24,735 nucleotides of DNA from an uncultured Spirochaetales bacterium (GCA_946061495.1 CAMGSV010000009.1:1-24735); one strand, 5' to 3'; counted from the first letter of the stretch, positions 7,455 to 14,617 are shown. Made by a program: numbers and translations. Notes: generated by a model from the sequence alone, not told the origin.

Positions 7455-7491
7455 AAATATGGTAGTTTTGAACGTCTCAACCACCATATTT
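7455..7491 (-). terminator. Hairpin between microprotein and ADP-ribosyltransferase genes
   Basis: On the minus strand AAATATGGTGGTT pairs with AACTACCATATTT (13 bp with one G-U pair) around an 11-nt loop. It follows the 42-residue ORF by about 50 nt and precedes the ADP-ribosyltransferase gene. The T-run behind it is only three bases, so it may be a weak terminator or attenuator. Confidence 0.5.
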
Positions 7492-7539
7492 TAAACTTAT
7501 TAAACAGCCCTACCCCATTTAGCTAGACACAAAAAATCA

Positions 7540-7668
7540 TTAACCGCCGAGGAACATCCCAGCTGCACCTAATGCAGCTCCAACACCTAGAAGCCACGGA
7601 ATGAAATCTGGAAATAAAACTCCTACCACAATCAAAACCACAATCGAAATCAAACAACCTCTTATCAA
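7540..7668 (-). CDS. 42-residue membrane microprotein, TTG start
   Basis: A short frame begins with TTG at 7668-7666, preceded by a perfect AGGAGG (AGGAGGAAAGAT), and ends with TAA at 7542-7540. The product starts MIRGCLISIVVLIVVGVLF and continues with a second hydrophobic, Gly/Ala-rich stretch (WLLGVGAALGAAGMFLGG), so it probably spans the membrane once or twice. There is no ATG in the frame near the ribosome-binding site. It lies 19 nt after the VTT gene and should be co-translated with it. The function is unknown; small two-helix proteins of this type often attach to a larger membrane partner, and the VTT protein is the obvious candidate. Confidence 0.6.
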   Translation of the reverse strand: MIRGCLISIVVLIVVGVLFPDFIPWLLGVGAALGAAGMFLGG

Positions 7669-7687
7669 ATCTTTCCTCCTAAATCAT

Positions 7688-8212
7688 TTACACCTGCAAA
7701 GTCTGGATAAAATAATCCGCAAACATTGCATACACAAGCATTTTTCCAAGTTTTCCTAGAAAACAAGATACAAAAAAAGGCACAAAACGAATCTTTAGAT
7801 ATCCAGCAGCTACTCCCACCACATCAAACAACGGCAGTGGAAGGAATGCAAACACAAAGATAGGCACAATGCCATATTTTTTGACCCAAGCGGCTATCCG
7901 ATTGGTATCAAAATCTACAACCCGCTTGCCAAGAACACCCATTCCATACCCTACGCACTCCCCAAGACTTGTTCCCAAGGCTCCACAAAGTGCCACTAAG
8001 ACAGGATTCAAAGCTACAGCTGCGGCAACCACCACCACCAAACTAGGAGCAGGAGCAAAAACTGTTGCATTGCAGATAAAACACACAATGACAACGCCTA
8101 CATAGCCCACACTTCCTAGGGAAGCCACAAAATCCCTATGAATGAATATCAAAGCAGAAATTATAAGAATCCCTAGAATAAGCAATATGCTGAGAACCCT
8201 TTGGAGCGACAT
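7688..8212 (-). CDS. VTT/DedA-like (SNARE-associated) membrane protein
   Basis: The product is 174 residues from ATG at 8212 (MSLQRVLSILLIL). The frame is open back to 8353, but that extension reads as Trp/Cys/Arg-rich nonsense and overlaps a better small ORF, so I reject it. Hydrophobic segments occur near residues 5-24, 34-55 and 58-75, then again at the C-terminal end. The family-type region FAPAPSLVVVVAAAVALNP, followed by GTSLGECVGYGMG and FAFLPLPLFDVVGVAAGYLKI, fits the VTT (DedA/TMEM41B-like) domain, whose members move lipids or small molecules across the membrane. The ribosome-binding site is weak (ATAGGCAG), which may mean coupling to the upstream ORF ending 28 nt earlier. Its role in this block is unknown. 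Confidence 0.75.
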   Translation of the reverse strand: MSLQRVLSILLILGILIISALIFIHRDFVASLGSVGYVGVVIVCFICNATVFAPAPSLVVVVAAAVALNPVLVALCGALGTSLGECVGYGMGVLGKRVVDFDTNRIAAWVKKYGIVPIFVFAFLPLPLFDVVGVAAGYLKIRFVPFFVSCFLGKLGKMLVYAMFADYFIQTLQV

Positions 8213-8240
8213 CTGCCTATCTTTTTCTTGAGCTGTTTGA

Positions 8241-8348
8241 CTAAGGTGAATATGTGATGGTTTCACACCCTTTCCCCTCCTGCACCTTTTCCAGCACCTT
8301 CCTGCGGTTTGCAAGAATTGCATCCACTTCACTTTGGAAATTTCCCAT
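8241..8348 (-). CDS. 35-residue leader ORF
   Basis: ATG at 8348-8346 stands 6 nt behind AGGAGG (8360-8355), ideal spacing, whereas the ATG at 8353 is only 1 nt from the same site. The product starts MGNFQSEVDAILANRRKVL and ends CETITYSP, with TAG at 8243-8241. The sequence is amphipathic and natural-looking. The VTT gene starts 28 nt downstream with a poor ribosome-binding site, so this could be a small protein or a translational leader for it. No homologue is recognised. Confidence 0.5.
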   Translation of the reverse strand: MGNFQSEVDAILANRRKVLEKVQEGKGCETITYSP

Positions 8349-8352
8349 TCCA

Positions 8353-8401
8353 TTCCTCCTAAAAATCTATCGCCTGGGCAAAGCCCCCAAAAGCTAACTC
8401 T
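8353..8401 (-). promoter_or_regulatory. 49-bp leader, copy 2 (identical to 4788-4836)
   Basis: This is an exact copy of 4788-4836, here between the -10 box TATAAT and the Shine-Dalgarno of the leader ORF/VTT unit. It contains the same GGGC-TTT-GCCC hairpin at 8376-8386. Sequence identity stops abruptly on both sides; the promoters upstream and the genes downstream differ. Confidence 0.75.
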
Positions 8402-8403
8402 TT

Positions 8404-8424
8404 ATTATACACCATAGGTGGTAT
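8404..8424 (-). promoter_or_regulatory. Promoter -10 and overlapping dyad operator
   Basis: On the minus strand a perfect TATAAT lies at 8409-8404, about 7 nt before the start of the 49-bp leader. The sequence ATACACCATAGGTGGTAT (8407-8424) is an imperfect dyad covering the -10 and spacer; 12 of 18 positions are symmetric. No good -35 is visible. A second dyad of the same type lies at 8994-9011 behind the XRE gene, so I infer an operator for that regulator. Confidence 0.5.
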
Positions 8425-8462
8425 CATATAGTGATAGTGTGAGAAAAAATTTTGATTTTTTT
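8406..8462. repeat. Direct repeat, left copy (partner 8993-9050)
   Basis: Both copies read TATACACCATA, then GTGGTATCA, GATAG, GAGAAAAAATT and a T-run, in the same orientation, with small substitutions between these blocks. They bracket the XRE gene. The left copy contains the leftward promoter. Confidence 0.6.
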
Positions 8463-8637
8463 TGAGGCATCCCTCCGGCAAGAGCTGTCCTCTCCATCAA
8501 AATTCCTGCCAAAAGGCGGATTCCCCTATCCATTTTTAGGATTCTATAGAAATAAAAGATATGTTTCAATAACTATTCATCGGAAATAATAAAAAACAGG
8601 CGGTTATCTGTTATGCCGGATTGATTAGAATTAAGAT

Positions 8638-8979
8638 ATGACTTCCATAGAAGAAACCATCAGAATTTGCGCAGGAAATGTAAAGCGGCTTCGCACCAGT
8701 CGTCATGTAACCCAAGCAACCGTGGCAGAGCAGGTGGGCATCACGGAGAAGTATCTGAGCGACATAGAGACCGGCCGCAAGCTCTGCTCGCTGGACACAC
8801 TGGTGGCCATCGCCAACTGCCTGGAGGTGGAGCCCTATGAGCTGCTCCTGCCAGAAAACCGTGGCATCAGCTATGACAGCCACCGCACCCAGGTGATGAT
8901 GGAGCAGCTCAAGTCAGACTTTACCCGGATGGTAGACACCATCGGCACTTTCCTGGAAGAAGGCAGGCCCACCACCTAA
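8638..8979 (+). CDS. XRE-family helix-turn-helix regulator
   Basis: The protein is 113 residues. Residues 13-67 form a Cro/C1-type HTH: NVKRLRTSRHVTQATVAEQ gives the first helices, VGITEKYLSDIETGRK the recognition helix, and SLDTLVAIANCLEVEPYELL the closing helices, all typical XRE motifs. The rest is a short helical tail that may dimerise. It is transcribed away from the accessory block and flanked by two similar dyad-containing repeats, the left one on the promoter of the leftward genes. It is therefore a likely repressor of that block and possibly of itself. The start at 8638 has only a weak ribosome-binding site (TTAAGAT), and a TAGAAT hexamer 12 nt upstream raises the possibility of a very short or absent leader. 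Confidence 0.9.
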   Translation: MTSIEETIRICAGNVKRLRTSRHVTQATVAEQVGITEKYLSDIETGRKLCSLDTLVAIANCLEVEPYELLLPENRGISYDSHRTQVMMEQLKSDFTRMVDTIGTFLEEGRPTT

Positions 8980-8992
8980 GCCCCAGTCATAG

Positions 8993-9050
8993 TATACACC
9001 ATAAGTGGTATCAACAAGAGATAGCCTGAGAAAAAATTGCATTTTTTGTG
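8993..9050. repeat. Direct repeat, right copy (partner 8406-8462)
   Basis: It begins 14 nt after the XRE stop codon and carries the dyad ATACACCATAAGTGGTAT (8994-9011). Unlike the left copy it has no TATAAT on the minus strand and no 49-bp leader beside it. Confidence 0.6.
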
Positions 9051-9144
9051 CGGATATTTCATGGGAATGCCCATGGCTGATATACGTGTCGTACAGAAGA
9101 AGCGGATTTAAATCAAACCTTTTTTATAGGCACTCATAAGAAAA

Positions 9145-9336
9145 TTGTTAAGCTCAGCCTGCCAGCCCAACATGGAGCGCCCCTACAAGGTGCCCGGTGG
9201 TACAGCTGGAATGCGGATTGTGGCAGTAGTAGCGGTAGGAACCATCGGCTTCTTTATCATCCCATTGATTATTGCAGGTCGCCACAAGGCAACACCCAAA
9301 ACAGGCAAGCCTCCCCTGCGACCAGCAGTAAAGTAA
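9145..9336 (+). pseudogene. Remnant of an APC-type amino-acid permease (C-terminal end)
   Basis: The frame encodes NMERPYKVPGGTAGMRIVAV followed by a hydrophobic helix (VGTIGFFIIPLII) and a basic tail ending at TAA 9334-9336. The RPYKVPGG motif before a late membrane helix is characteristic of APC-superfamily amino-acid permeases, which are normally 450-500 residues. Only about 60 residues remain; upstream there is no transporter frame, only the repeat and AT-rich DNA. The only available start is TTG, with no ribosome-binding site. I read it as the decayed end of a deleted gene, cut when the accessory block or its regulator arrived. Confidence 0.6.
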
Positions 9337-9376
9337 ACTTAGAAAATAAGGTTCCCTCCATGGAATCCTAAAAAAT

Positions 9377-9419
9377 AAGCCTGGGTAGCAAGTCTTTTCC
9401 AAGACCGCTGCCCAGGCTT
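9377..9419 (-). terminator. Intrinsic terminator of the pepF-tcdA-spx-like unit
   Basis: AAGCCTGGG (9377-9385) pairs with CCCAGGCTT (9411-9419), extended inside by AGC/GCT and GTCTT/AAGAC around a 4-nt loop. On the minus strand it is followed by TTATTTTTTAGG and comes 4 nt after the stop codon of the Spx-like gene. Confidence 0.88.
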
Positions 9420-9423
9420 CTTG

Positions 9424-9783
9424 TTATTTCCATCCCTCCCACACCTCAGGGCAATAGCCCACGGTGGCAGCAGTTTTTCCGTTGCGTACAATGGGCTGCT
9501 TCAACAGCATAGGATTGTCTAAAAGCTTTTGTGCCTTGGCACTATCTTCAAGATAGGCGATGGAAGCATACTCCTTGGCGTTTTTGTCTATTAGCTCCTC
9601 GATGGCATCCATTCGTGAGCCACAGGCTTTTGCAAGACAGCTAATAACACTGTCCAGTTCCCCGTTGCTTATGCCCTTATCCTTTAGATTCACCACTTGC
9701 ACAGGAATTCGCCGCTCGGCAAACCATCGTTCAGCCTTCTTTGTGTCAAAGCTCTTTGAATTTCCAAATATTTGTATTGCCAT
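9424..9783 (-). CDS. ArsC/Spx-family thioredoxin-fold protein lacking the catalytic Cys
   Basis: At 119 residues this has the usual family length. The fold markers are clear: an N-terminal beta strand and loop (IQIFGNSKSFDTKKAERWF), a central helical insert, and the C-terminal LLKQPIVRNGKTAATVGYCPEVW with the cis-Pro strand. Relatives of this ArsC-like group carry Cys where this protein has S11 in GNSKSFDTKKA, so it should not act as an arsenate reductase or CxxC redox protein. Start: ATG at 9783 behind AAGGAGAACATT. It follows tcdA by 15 nt and ends the operon at a strong terminator. A binding or regulatory role is possible; function unknown. Confidence 0.85.
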   Translation of the reverse strand: MAIQIFGNSKSFDTKKAERWFAERRIPVQVVNLKDKGISNGELDSVISCLAKACGSRMDAIEELIDKNAKEYASIAYLEDSAKAQKLLDNPMLLKQPIVRNGKTAATVGYCPEVWEGWK

Positions 9784-9798
9784 AATGTTCTCCTTATT

Positions 9799-10584
9799 TT
9801 ACAAGCCAGCCAGCTGCTTTACAATGTGGGATGCAATCAAAAGTCCTGCAGCAGAAGGCACAAATGAAATGCTGGCGGGTGTCTGACTGGGGATTTCTGC
9901 GTGGGGCAACTCAGTGGAATACACCACGGTGTAGCCCGAGGTAATTCCACGAGCTCTCAGCTCCCGACGCATAACACGAGCCAAGGGACACACGGAGGTT
10001 TTAGAAATGTCTGCAATCCTAAAGCCTGTAGGATCCAGCTTGTTCCCCGTGCCCATGGAGCTGATGATGGGAATCTTCTTTTCAAAGGCTGCTTCTGCCA
10101 GCAAAAGCTTTCCTGTCACATTGTCTATGGCGTCGGCAATAAAGTCACAGCCAGAAAAATCCACCTGACGAGCCGTTTCCTTGCCATAAAACAGAGGAAG
10201 ACAGGTCACCTGGGCTTGGGGGCTGACGGCACGAATCCGCTCCGCCGCCACTTCAGCTTTCAGCTGGCCCAGGGTGCGGTAGCTGGCCACCAGCTGGCGG
10301 TTGATGTTGCTTTCCACCACCCGGTCCTTGTCCAGCAGGACGAAATTCCCCACTCCAGCACGGGCCAAGGTCTCCACCACGTAGGAGCCAACGCCCCCCA
10401 GACCCGCCACAAAGACCTTGCTTTTCCACAGCTTTTCCACCGCCTCTTCTCCCACCAGACGGATGGTGCGGGAGTGGCGGCCGTCGTAAAACTCCTGAGG
10501 CAAAGCTTGATTGTGGAGCCTTTCTCCGGCAAGGCTTTCCATGGAAACCAGTTCTCCCGTCAGGCTAGGCTCCACAGCTACCAC
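9799..10584 (-). CDS. tcdA: tRNA threonylcarbamoyladenosine dehydratase TcdA (ThiF/E1-like)
   Basis: The product is 261 residues from GTG at 10584, or 247 from ATG at 10542; both have mediocre ribosome-binding sites and the GTG overlaps the end of pepF by 20 nt. It carries the ThiF/MoeB/E1 nucleotide-binding loop GLGGVGS (61-67), then LLDKDRVVESNINRQ, ADAIDN, and ISSMGTGNKLDPTGF. The last motif, with absence of the zinc CxxC pairs and rhodanese domain of MoeB, points to TcdA (CsdL). That enzyme uses ATP to cyclise t6A37 of ANN-decoding tRNAs into ct6A. It sits between pepF and the Spx-like gene on one transcript. The subfamily call rests on the motif context. Confidence 0.88.
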   Translation of the reverse strand: MVAVEPSLTGELVSMESLAGERLHNQALPQEFYDGRHSRTIRLVGEEAVEKLWKSKVFVAGLGGVGSYVVETLARAGVGNFVLLDKDRVVESNINRQLVASYRTLGQLKAEVAAERIRAVSPQAQVTCLPLFYGKETARQVDFSGCDFIADAIDNVTGKLLLAEAAFEKKIPIISSMGTGNKLDPTGFRIADISKTSVCPLARVMRRELRARGITSGYTVVYSTELPHAEIPSQTPASISFVPSAAGLLIASHIVKQLAGL

Positions 10585-12427
10585 CAGTGACCGCCTTCTC
10601 GTAGGATTTCAGCTCCTCCAGCTCCGCCCCAAAGGTCTTGATTCCAGCAGCCCAGAATTCCCTTGTCTCGATGTCGAATCCAGCACGGCGGCACACCTCC
10701 TCGCAGGAGTAGCTTCCCGTGTCCCGCAGCAAGGCTTGATAGACCTGGGCAAAGCCTTCACCCTGCTGCTGGTATTGGGCGTGGAGTCCTAATGCAAACA
10801 AGAGGCCAAAGGCGTAGGGGAAGTTGTAGAAGTCCAGATCGGGGCTGTAGTAGTGGGTCTTCACCGCCCACATGTACTGGTGGCGCTCCGGGGAGAGGCC
10901 GCTGCCGTAGGACCGTTCCTGGGCCTGGGCCATGAGACGGCAGAAATCCTCGGCGGAAAGCTCCCCCTGCTTCCGCTCCGCAAAGACCGACTGCTCGAAA
11001 TAGAAGCGACTCAGGATGTCCACCAGCACCTGGCAGCTGTCCTGCAGGTGCAGCTCCAGCAGCTGGAGCTTGTCAAAGCCCTGACAGCGGGAGATGATGT
11101 CCTTCATGACGATGTTCTCCGCAAAGATGCTGGCCGTCTCCGCCAGGGTCATGGGATAGTGGGTCAGCTCATAGTCCAGGCCGGCGATGCAGTGGTGGTG
11201 GTAGGCGTGCCCCAGCTCGTGGGCCAGTGTAGTGACATCGGAAAAGCTGCCAGTAAAATTGGACAGCACTCGGGAAACGCCCTTGGAGGGAAAGTCGATG
11301 CAGTAGGCTCCCCCCACCTTGCCCTTTCGCACCTTCGCATCAATCCAGTTTTCTGCGAAGGCGGTGCGGGCAAAGTCCCCCATGTCCTGGGAGAATCCGC
11401 TGAACCGCTCCACAATGTAGTCCCTGGCATCGGCAAAGCTCCAGCCCTCCATCTTCACGGCAGCTCCGCAGGAGCCAGCAGCGTCTCCAAGTCGTGGCAG
11501 CGGGGCGAACAGGTCGTAGAAGGCACAGCCAGCTGGCGCCTCAGTGCCACCACCGCAATCCATCGCCAGCAGGCGGCCCTTCAGCTGCAAATACTCGCGC
11601 CAGAAGGGCAGGGAGTCCTCAATGGCACCGATGAGGGCCGCCAAGGTCTTTTCCCCCATGTTGGCGGAGGCCAGAGATCGGCTAATTGCCTGGCTCCAGC
11701 CACGGCGGCGATTCAAGGTGACAGTGGCTCCCTTCAAGTTGTTCAGGGCCGCCGCAATGGGAATCTCCACGGACTTTAGTAGAGAAATCTCCGTCTCCCA
11801 GGCCGCCTTCCGCACTGCCGGGTCGGGGCTGTAAGCCTCGTTGCGAATCTCGTTGAAGGTTTTTCCCGTGGCTGGGTCGGTGAGGTTGGAGATAACCTGC
11901 TCGTGGAGGCGGCTCCAGGCGGCCCCACCAGTGCGGCACAGGTCGGCGGCCAAATTCTCCTCCGCCTGGCTCATGCGGTGCGTTCCATCCTGGATAACCT
12001 GTTCCAAAACGTACTGGTACTGGGCAAATTGTGGATAACTTGTGTAAAACGTGGATAAGTCCGGTGAATATTTTGTGAGAATGCCTTGGAAAACCAGATT
12101 CTGGGCGGTGGACTGCAAGCCCAGCTCTTCCAGCTTGGACACATTGTTCAGATACTCGGAATTGGTGGTGTCCGTGGAGTACATTGCGTAGGCAAAGGCG
12201 TTCAAGGACTCCTCTAAGGCCCCGGTCTTGTTGGACTTCACCAGATAATCTGCCAACCAACGGGAAAAATCTGACTGCTGGGCGGTCACATCTGCCAGCC
12301 GCTTGTCCAAGTCGTCCATGCCGGCAGTGTAGTCCGCCAGTGCCTGCTGATAGTCAGTCCCATCAAATCCAGAAAAAATCTGGCTCAAATCCCATGTTGG
12401 AGCCTGTATATCCATCGCATTGCTCAT
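10565..12427 (-). CDS. pepF: Oligoendopeptidase F-type metallopeptidase (family M3)
   Basis: This 620-residue protein matches the usual M3B length. The zinc site is HELGH at 403-407 with the third ligand E430 in MTLAETASIFAEN, and the substrate-binding GGAYCIDFP precedes it. The N-terminal helical part opens TWDLSQIFSGFDG, typical of PepF. It cleaves short peptides in the cytoplasm; no signal peptide is present. Start: ATG at 12427 behind AAGGAGAATAAC. It heads an apparent operon with tcdA and the Spx-like gene. Confidence 0.95.
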   Translation of the reverse strand: MSNAMDIQAPTWDLSQIFSGFDGTDYQQALADYTAGMDDLDKRLADVTAQQSDFSRWLADYLVKSNKTGALEESLNAFAYAMYSTDTTNSEYLNNVSKLEELGLQSTAQNLVFQGILTKYSPDLSTFYTSYPQFAQYQYVLEQVIQDGTHRMSQAEENLAADLCRTGGAAWSRLHEQVISNLTDPATGKTFNEIRNEAYSPDPAVRKAAWETEISLLKSVEIPIAAALNNLKGATVTLNRRRGWSQAISRSLASANMGEKTLAALIGAIEDSLPFWREYLQLKGRLLAMDCGGGTEAPAGCAFYDLFAPLPRLGDAAGSCGAAVKMEGWSFADARDYIVERFSGFSQDMGDFARTAFAENWIDAKVRKGKVGGAYCIDFPSKGVSRVLSNFTGSFSDVTTLAHELGHAYHHHCIAGLDYELTHYPMTLAETASIFAENIVMKDIISRCQGFDKLQLLELHLQDSCQVLVDILSRFYFEQSVFAERKQGELSAEDFCRLMAQAQERSYGSGLSPERHQYMWAVKTHYYSPDLDFYNFPYAFGLLFALGLHAQYQQQGEGFAQVYQALLRDTGSYSCEEVCRRAGFDIETREFWAAGIKTFGAELEELKSYEKAVTGGSCGA

Positions 12428-12475
12428 GTTATTCTCCTTCCCTGTAGTTTATCCACAGGTTTTCAACAAAATATC

Positions 12476-13048
12476 CTAGTTTATTCGGGTGTAGACGGTT
12501 TCCTTCGTTGAAGCTCCGTCTGCTGTCAAAATAGTCAACTGCTCGTCCACCAAATCCCATAAGGCCCGCTGCATATCTCCCCCAGTGAGAGAGGCGGCTT
12601 CCTTGTAGGACTCAAAGGCCACCGGTGCAGAACCATTCACTGAAATCCACTGGCGGTCAAACTCAATGAATTTGTCGGAGGCAGCAAAGGTACCGGTTAT
12701 CGTTACCATCTGATTAAAATATAACCGCAACTCATCCTCCGATAAAGCCTTCGTCCCCGCTACAGGAACATAGGAAACCACCTCCTGCCGGGACTCGATG
12801 GAAAAGTGCTGGTCCTCGTTCAGCGTCATAACACTGACAGCACGAGAGGTGATGGTGCCCGTCACCAGCTGGGGATTATCCGCATCAGTGGAAATCTCCG
12901 TGTCAAAGGTAAAGCTTTCCTGCCAGCCGCCAGCCAACTGAGCTGCAATCTCAGGATTATGCACAAGGGGAGTCTGCTCCTTGGTGCAAGAAATCACACA
13001 CCCCAACAAGGCTATCAAAAGGGGCATCACAAATACGTTCATCTTCAT
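12476..13048 (-). CDS. Putative lipoprotein with lipocalin-like body
   Basis: The product is 190 residues. The N-terminus MKMNVFVMPLLIALLGCVISC is a lipoprotein signal with possible lipidated cysteines C17 or C21 (VISC fits the lipobox best). The mature part starts GGW and has alternating strands (TGTITSRAVSVMTLNED, MVTITGTFAASDKFIEF) and an ending LTILTADG...ETVYTRIN, like small lipocalin-type stress or adherence lipoproteins. The function is unknown. It is divergent from the outer-membrane-like gene at 13245, with 196 nt between them, and lies just upstream of pepF with 48 nt between, so it may be co-transcribed. Confidence 0.82.
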   Translation of the reverse strand: MKMNVFVMPLLIALLGCVISCTKEQTPLVHNPEIAAQLAGGWQESFTFDTEISTDADNPQLVTGTITSRAVSVMTLNEDQHFSIESRQEVVSYVPVAGTKALSEDELRLYFNQMVTITGTFAASDKFIEFDRQWISVNGSAPVAFESYKEAASLTGGDMQRALWDLVDEQLTILTADGASTKETVYTRIN

Positions 13049-13244
13049 ATCGCATCAACCTTCTATATCTAAATTTTTCAGGATTTTTTATGACGTGGAT
13101 TCATTATCACGCTCCGAAAATCAATTGAGAAATCTTACAAGAAGAGCGTCTTTTTAGCAATGCTATCCACCAGCCTGATTCGTTCATCCCTAGTGAAGGA
13201 AAAGACTCCTGTACCGATTTATTATAGTAGAGAAGGGGGAAATA

Positions 13245-13700
13245 ATGAAACGATTACGGATGGTTGTCCTGATGATTAGCAGCATGGGAGTTATCACCGC
13301 CAAAATCTCCACCGGTGGCTCTGTAGATGTGAATTTTGGCAGCGACATGAAGCCCCAAGGCACTGGCAGCTGGAACCTTGAGTACCGATTCTTGTCCATT
13401 GCCAGTGCTGGTATCAAGCTAGCAGGCCAAACGGACTTTGAGCACAAATTCGCCGTGACCCCCACCATCTTTGCCCGGCTCTACCCCTTCTCAGGAGCCT
13501 TTGCCGAGGCAAATTTGGGAGGGAAATTCAGCTGGCAGGAAAAAGTCCTCTCAAAGAACTTCACCATGGGCGGCTCCGTGGGCTGGAGAATTTCCAGTGG
13601 CAGAACCTACATCGAGCCAAAAATCAACTTTGACTACGCATTCGGTGCAAAGGAGCCCTTCAGCTGGTCCGGTGGCGTGGGAGCCGGCTACAGCTTCTAG
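13245..13700 (+). CDS. Small outer-membrane-like beta-barrel protein
   Basis: This is a 151-residue protein with a signal peptide (MKRLRMVVLMISSMGVITA). The mature sequence is a series of short amphipathic Gly-rich strands (GGSVDVNFGSDM, FAEANLGGKFSWQEKV, TMGGSVGWRISSG, WSGGVGAGYSF) and ends in Phe, as outer-membrane barrels do. The length suits an 8-strand barrel. Start: ATG at 13245 with GAAGGGGG 5 nt upstream and a TATTAT/TATAGT -10 candidate near 13220. The stop codon shares CTAG with the opposing peptidase gene. Specific function unknown. Confidence 0.8.
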   Translation: MKRLRMVVLMISSMGVITAKISTGGSVDVNFGSDMKPQGTGSWNLEYRFLSIASAGIKLAGQTDFEHKFAVTPTIFARLYPFSGAFAEANLGGKFSWQEKVLSKNFTMGGSVGWRISSGRTYIEPKINFDYAFGAKEPFSWSGGVGAGYSF

Positions 13701-14380
13701 TCCCGGCGGTTCCGGGAAATCAGCAGGAGGCGGATGAAGTTTCCAATGGCAGAGAGAGCTGATGCCACGTAGGTCATGGCGGCAGCGCTGAGCACCTTCT
13801 TCACCCCCTTCAGCTCATCCTGATTCATGGCTCCGGACTTTCCAAGGATTGCAATGGCACGGCGTGAGGCGTTGAATTCCACCGGAAGAGTCACCACGTA
13901 GAAGAGAACGGAGCCGGCAAAGAGCAGCAAGCCAATATCCACCAGGATTCCAAAGCTCAAAACCAAACCCGCAATGGCCAAGGTAGGGCCGATGGCAGAA
14001 CCAATATTTGCTACTGGAACCAATGTGCTGCGGAGTACCAGCGGCCCGTACTTTGTGGCGTGCTGAATGGCGTGGCCTGTCTCGTGGGCAGCGACACCCA
14101 CCGCCGCAACCGTGGCCTTTCCGTACACAGACTCAGAAAGACGCAGCACCTTGTGGGAAGGGTCGTAGTGGTCGGTGAGATTGCCCGCCACCTTCTCCAC
14201 CTTCACGTCGGTGATATTGTTCACCTTCAGCAGGTAGGCGGCAGCCTGGGCACCAGTGATATTCTTGGCAACGGCATCCTTGGAAAACTTCTCGAAGGTG
14301 GACTTTACCTTCACCTGCGCCCACATAGACAGCAGCAATGCAGGAACCACGAGAATTAAATAGTAGCTATCGATATACAT
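13697..14380 (-). CDS. Neutral zinc membrane metallopeptidase (YugP-like)
   Basis: ATG at 14380 is chosen: it has AGGGAGG 5 nt upstream, whereas the frame's earlier start at 14440 has none. The product is 227 residues. It begins with a membrane segment (SYYLILVVPALLLSMWA), continues with LTDHYDPSHKVLRLSESVY, and carries HETGH (99-103) inside AAHETGHAIQHA. Two or three hydrophobic segments follow, then LPVEFNASRRA, whose E168 is the likely third zinc ligand. This order is diagnostic for the Zn_peptidase_2/YugP family of membrane proteases. The last bases overlap the stop of the facing gene. Confidence 0.93.
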   Translation of the reverse strand: MYIDSYYLILVVPALLLSMWAQVKVKSTFEKFSKDAVAKNITGAQAAAYLLKVNNITDVKVEKVAGNLTDHYDPSHKVLRLSESVYGKATVAAVGVAAHETGHAIQHATKYGPLVLRSTLVPVANIGSAIGPTLAIAGLVLSFGILVDIGLLLFAGSVLFYVVTLPVEFNASRRAIAILGKSGAMNQDELKGVKKVLSAAAMTYVASALSAIGNFIRLLLISRNRRD

Positions 14381-14507
14381 GAAACCTCCCTTATGGTACA
14401 ATGAGCAGGCTTTCGGGCCAAACGCTTCTTTGTTGTTCACTATAAATAAAATACGAAAATTTTACTAGCGGAGGCTAAATTGCCATGAAGAAGCCCCTTG
14501 AACAAAA

Positions 14508-14552
14508 AAAAGCCGTGCCGCTAAAGGAGGAAGAAAACGCGGCACGACTTTT
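14508..14552. other. GC-rich hairpin with T/A tails in the divergent gap
   Basis: AAAAG-C-CGTGCCG (14508-14520) pairs with CGGCACG-A-CTTTT (14540-14552), one mismatch, loop of 19 nt containing AAAGGAGG. It has a T-run on both strands like an intrinsic terminator, yet lies upstream of the mtnN promoter and not behind any known gene. It falls inside a weak 60-codon frame (14485-14667). Confidence 0.6.
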
Positions 14553-14617
14553 ATCATTGCTACTAAATAAAACATACTTTATCGGTAAAAAAATGTCAAT
14601 AGATTTTTTCGCATTTG

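Noticed and set aside
7346..7480. Forty-five-residue N-terminal extension of the ADP-ribosyltransferase
   Set aside because: It would place the signal peptide inside the protein, and ATG at 7345 has a good ribosome-binding site.
8213..8353. N-terminal extension of the VTT protein from ATG 8353
   Set aside because: The ATG is 1 nt from the Shine-Dalgarno, the peptide is Trp/Cys/Arg-rich and unlike the family, and the overlapping frame at 8348 fits the site better.
8406..9050. Insertion sequence or integron-type element around the XRE gene
   Set aside because: There is no transposase or integrase, and the flanking repeats are direct and imperfect and look like regulatory DNA.
10853..11779. 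308-codon plus-strand frame opposite pepF, and 314 codons at 16614-17558 opposite the DUF362 gene
   Set aside because: Both are antisense shadows of clear enzymes with GC-rich codon bias; the products are His/Gly/Val-rich and without domains or ribosome-binding sites.
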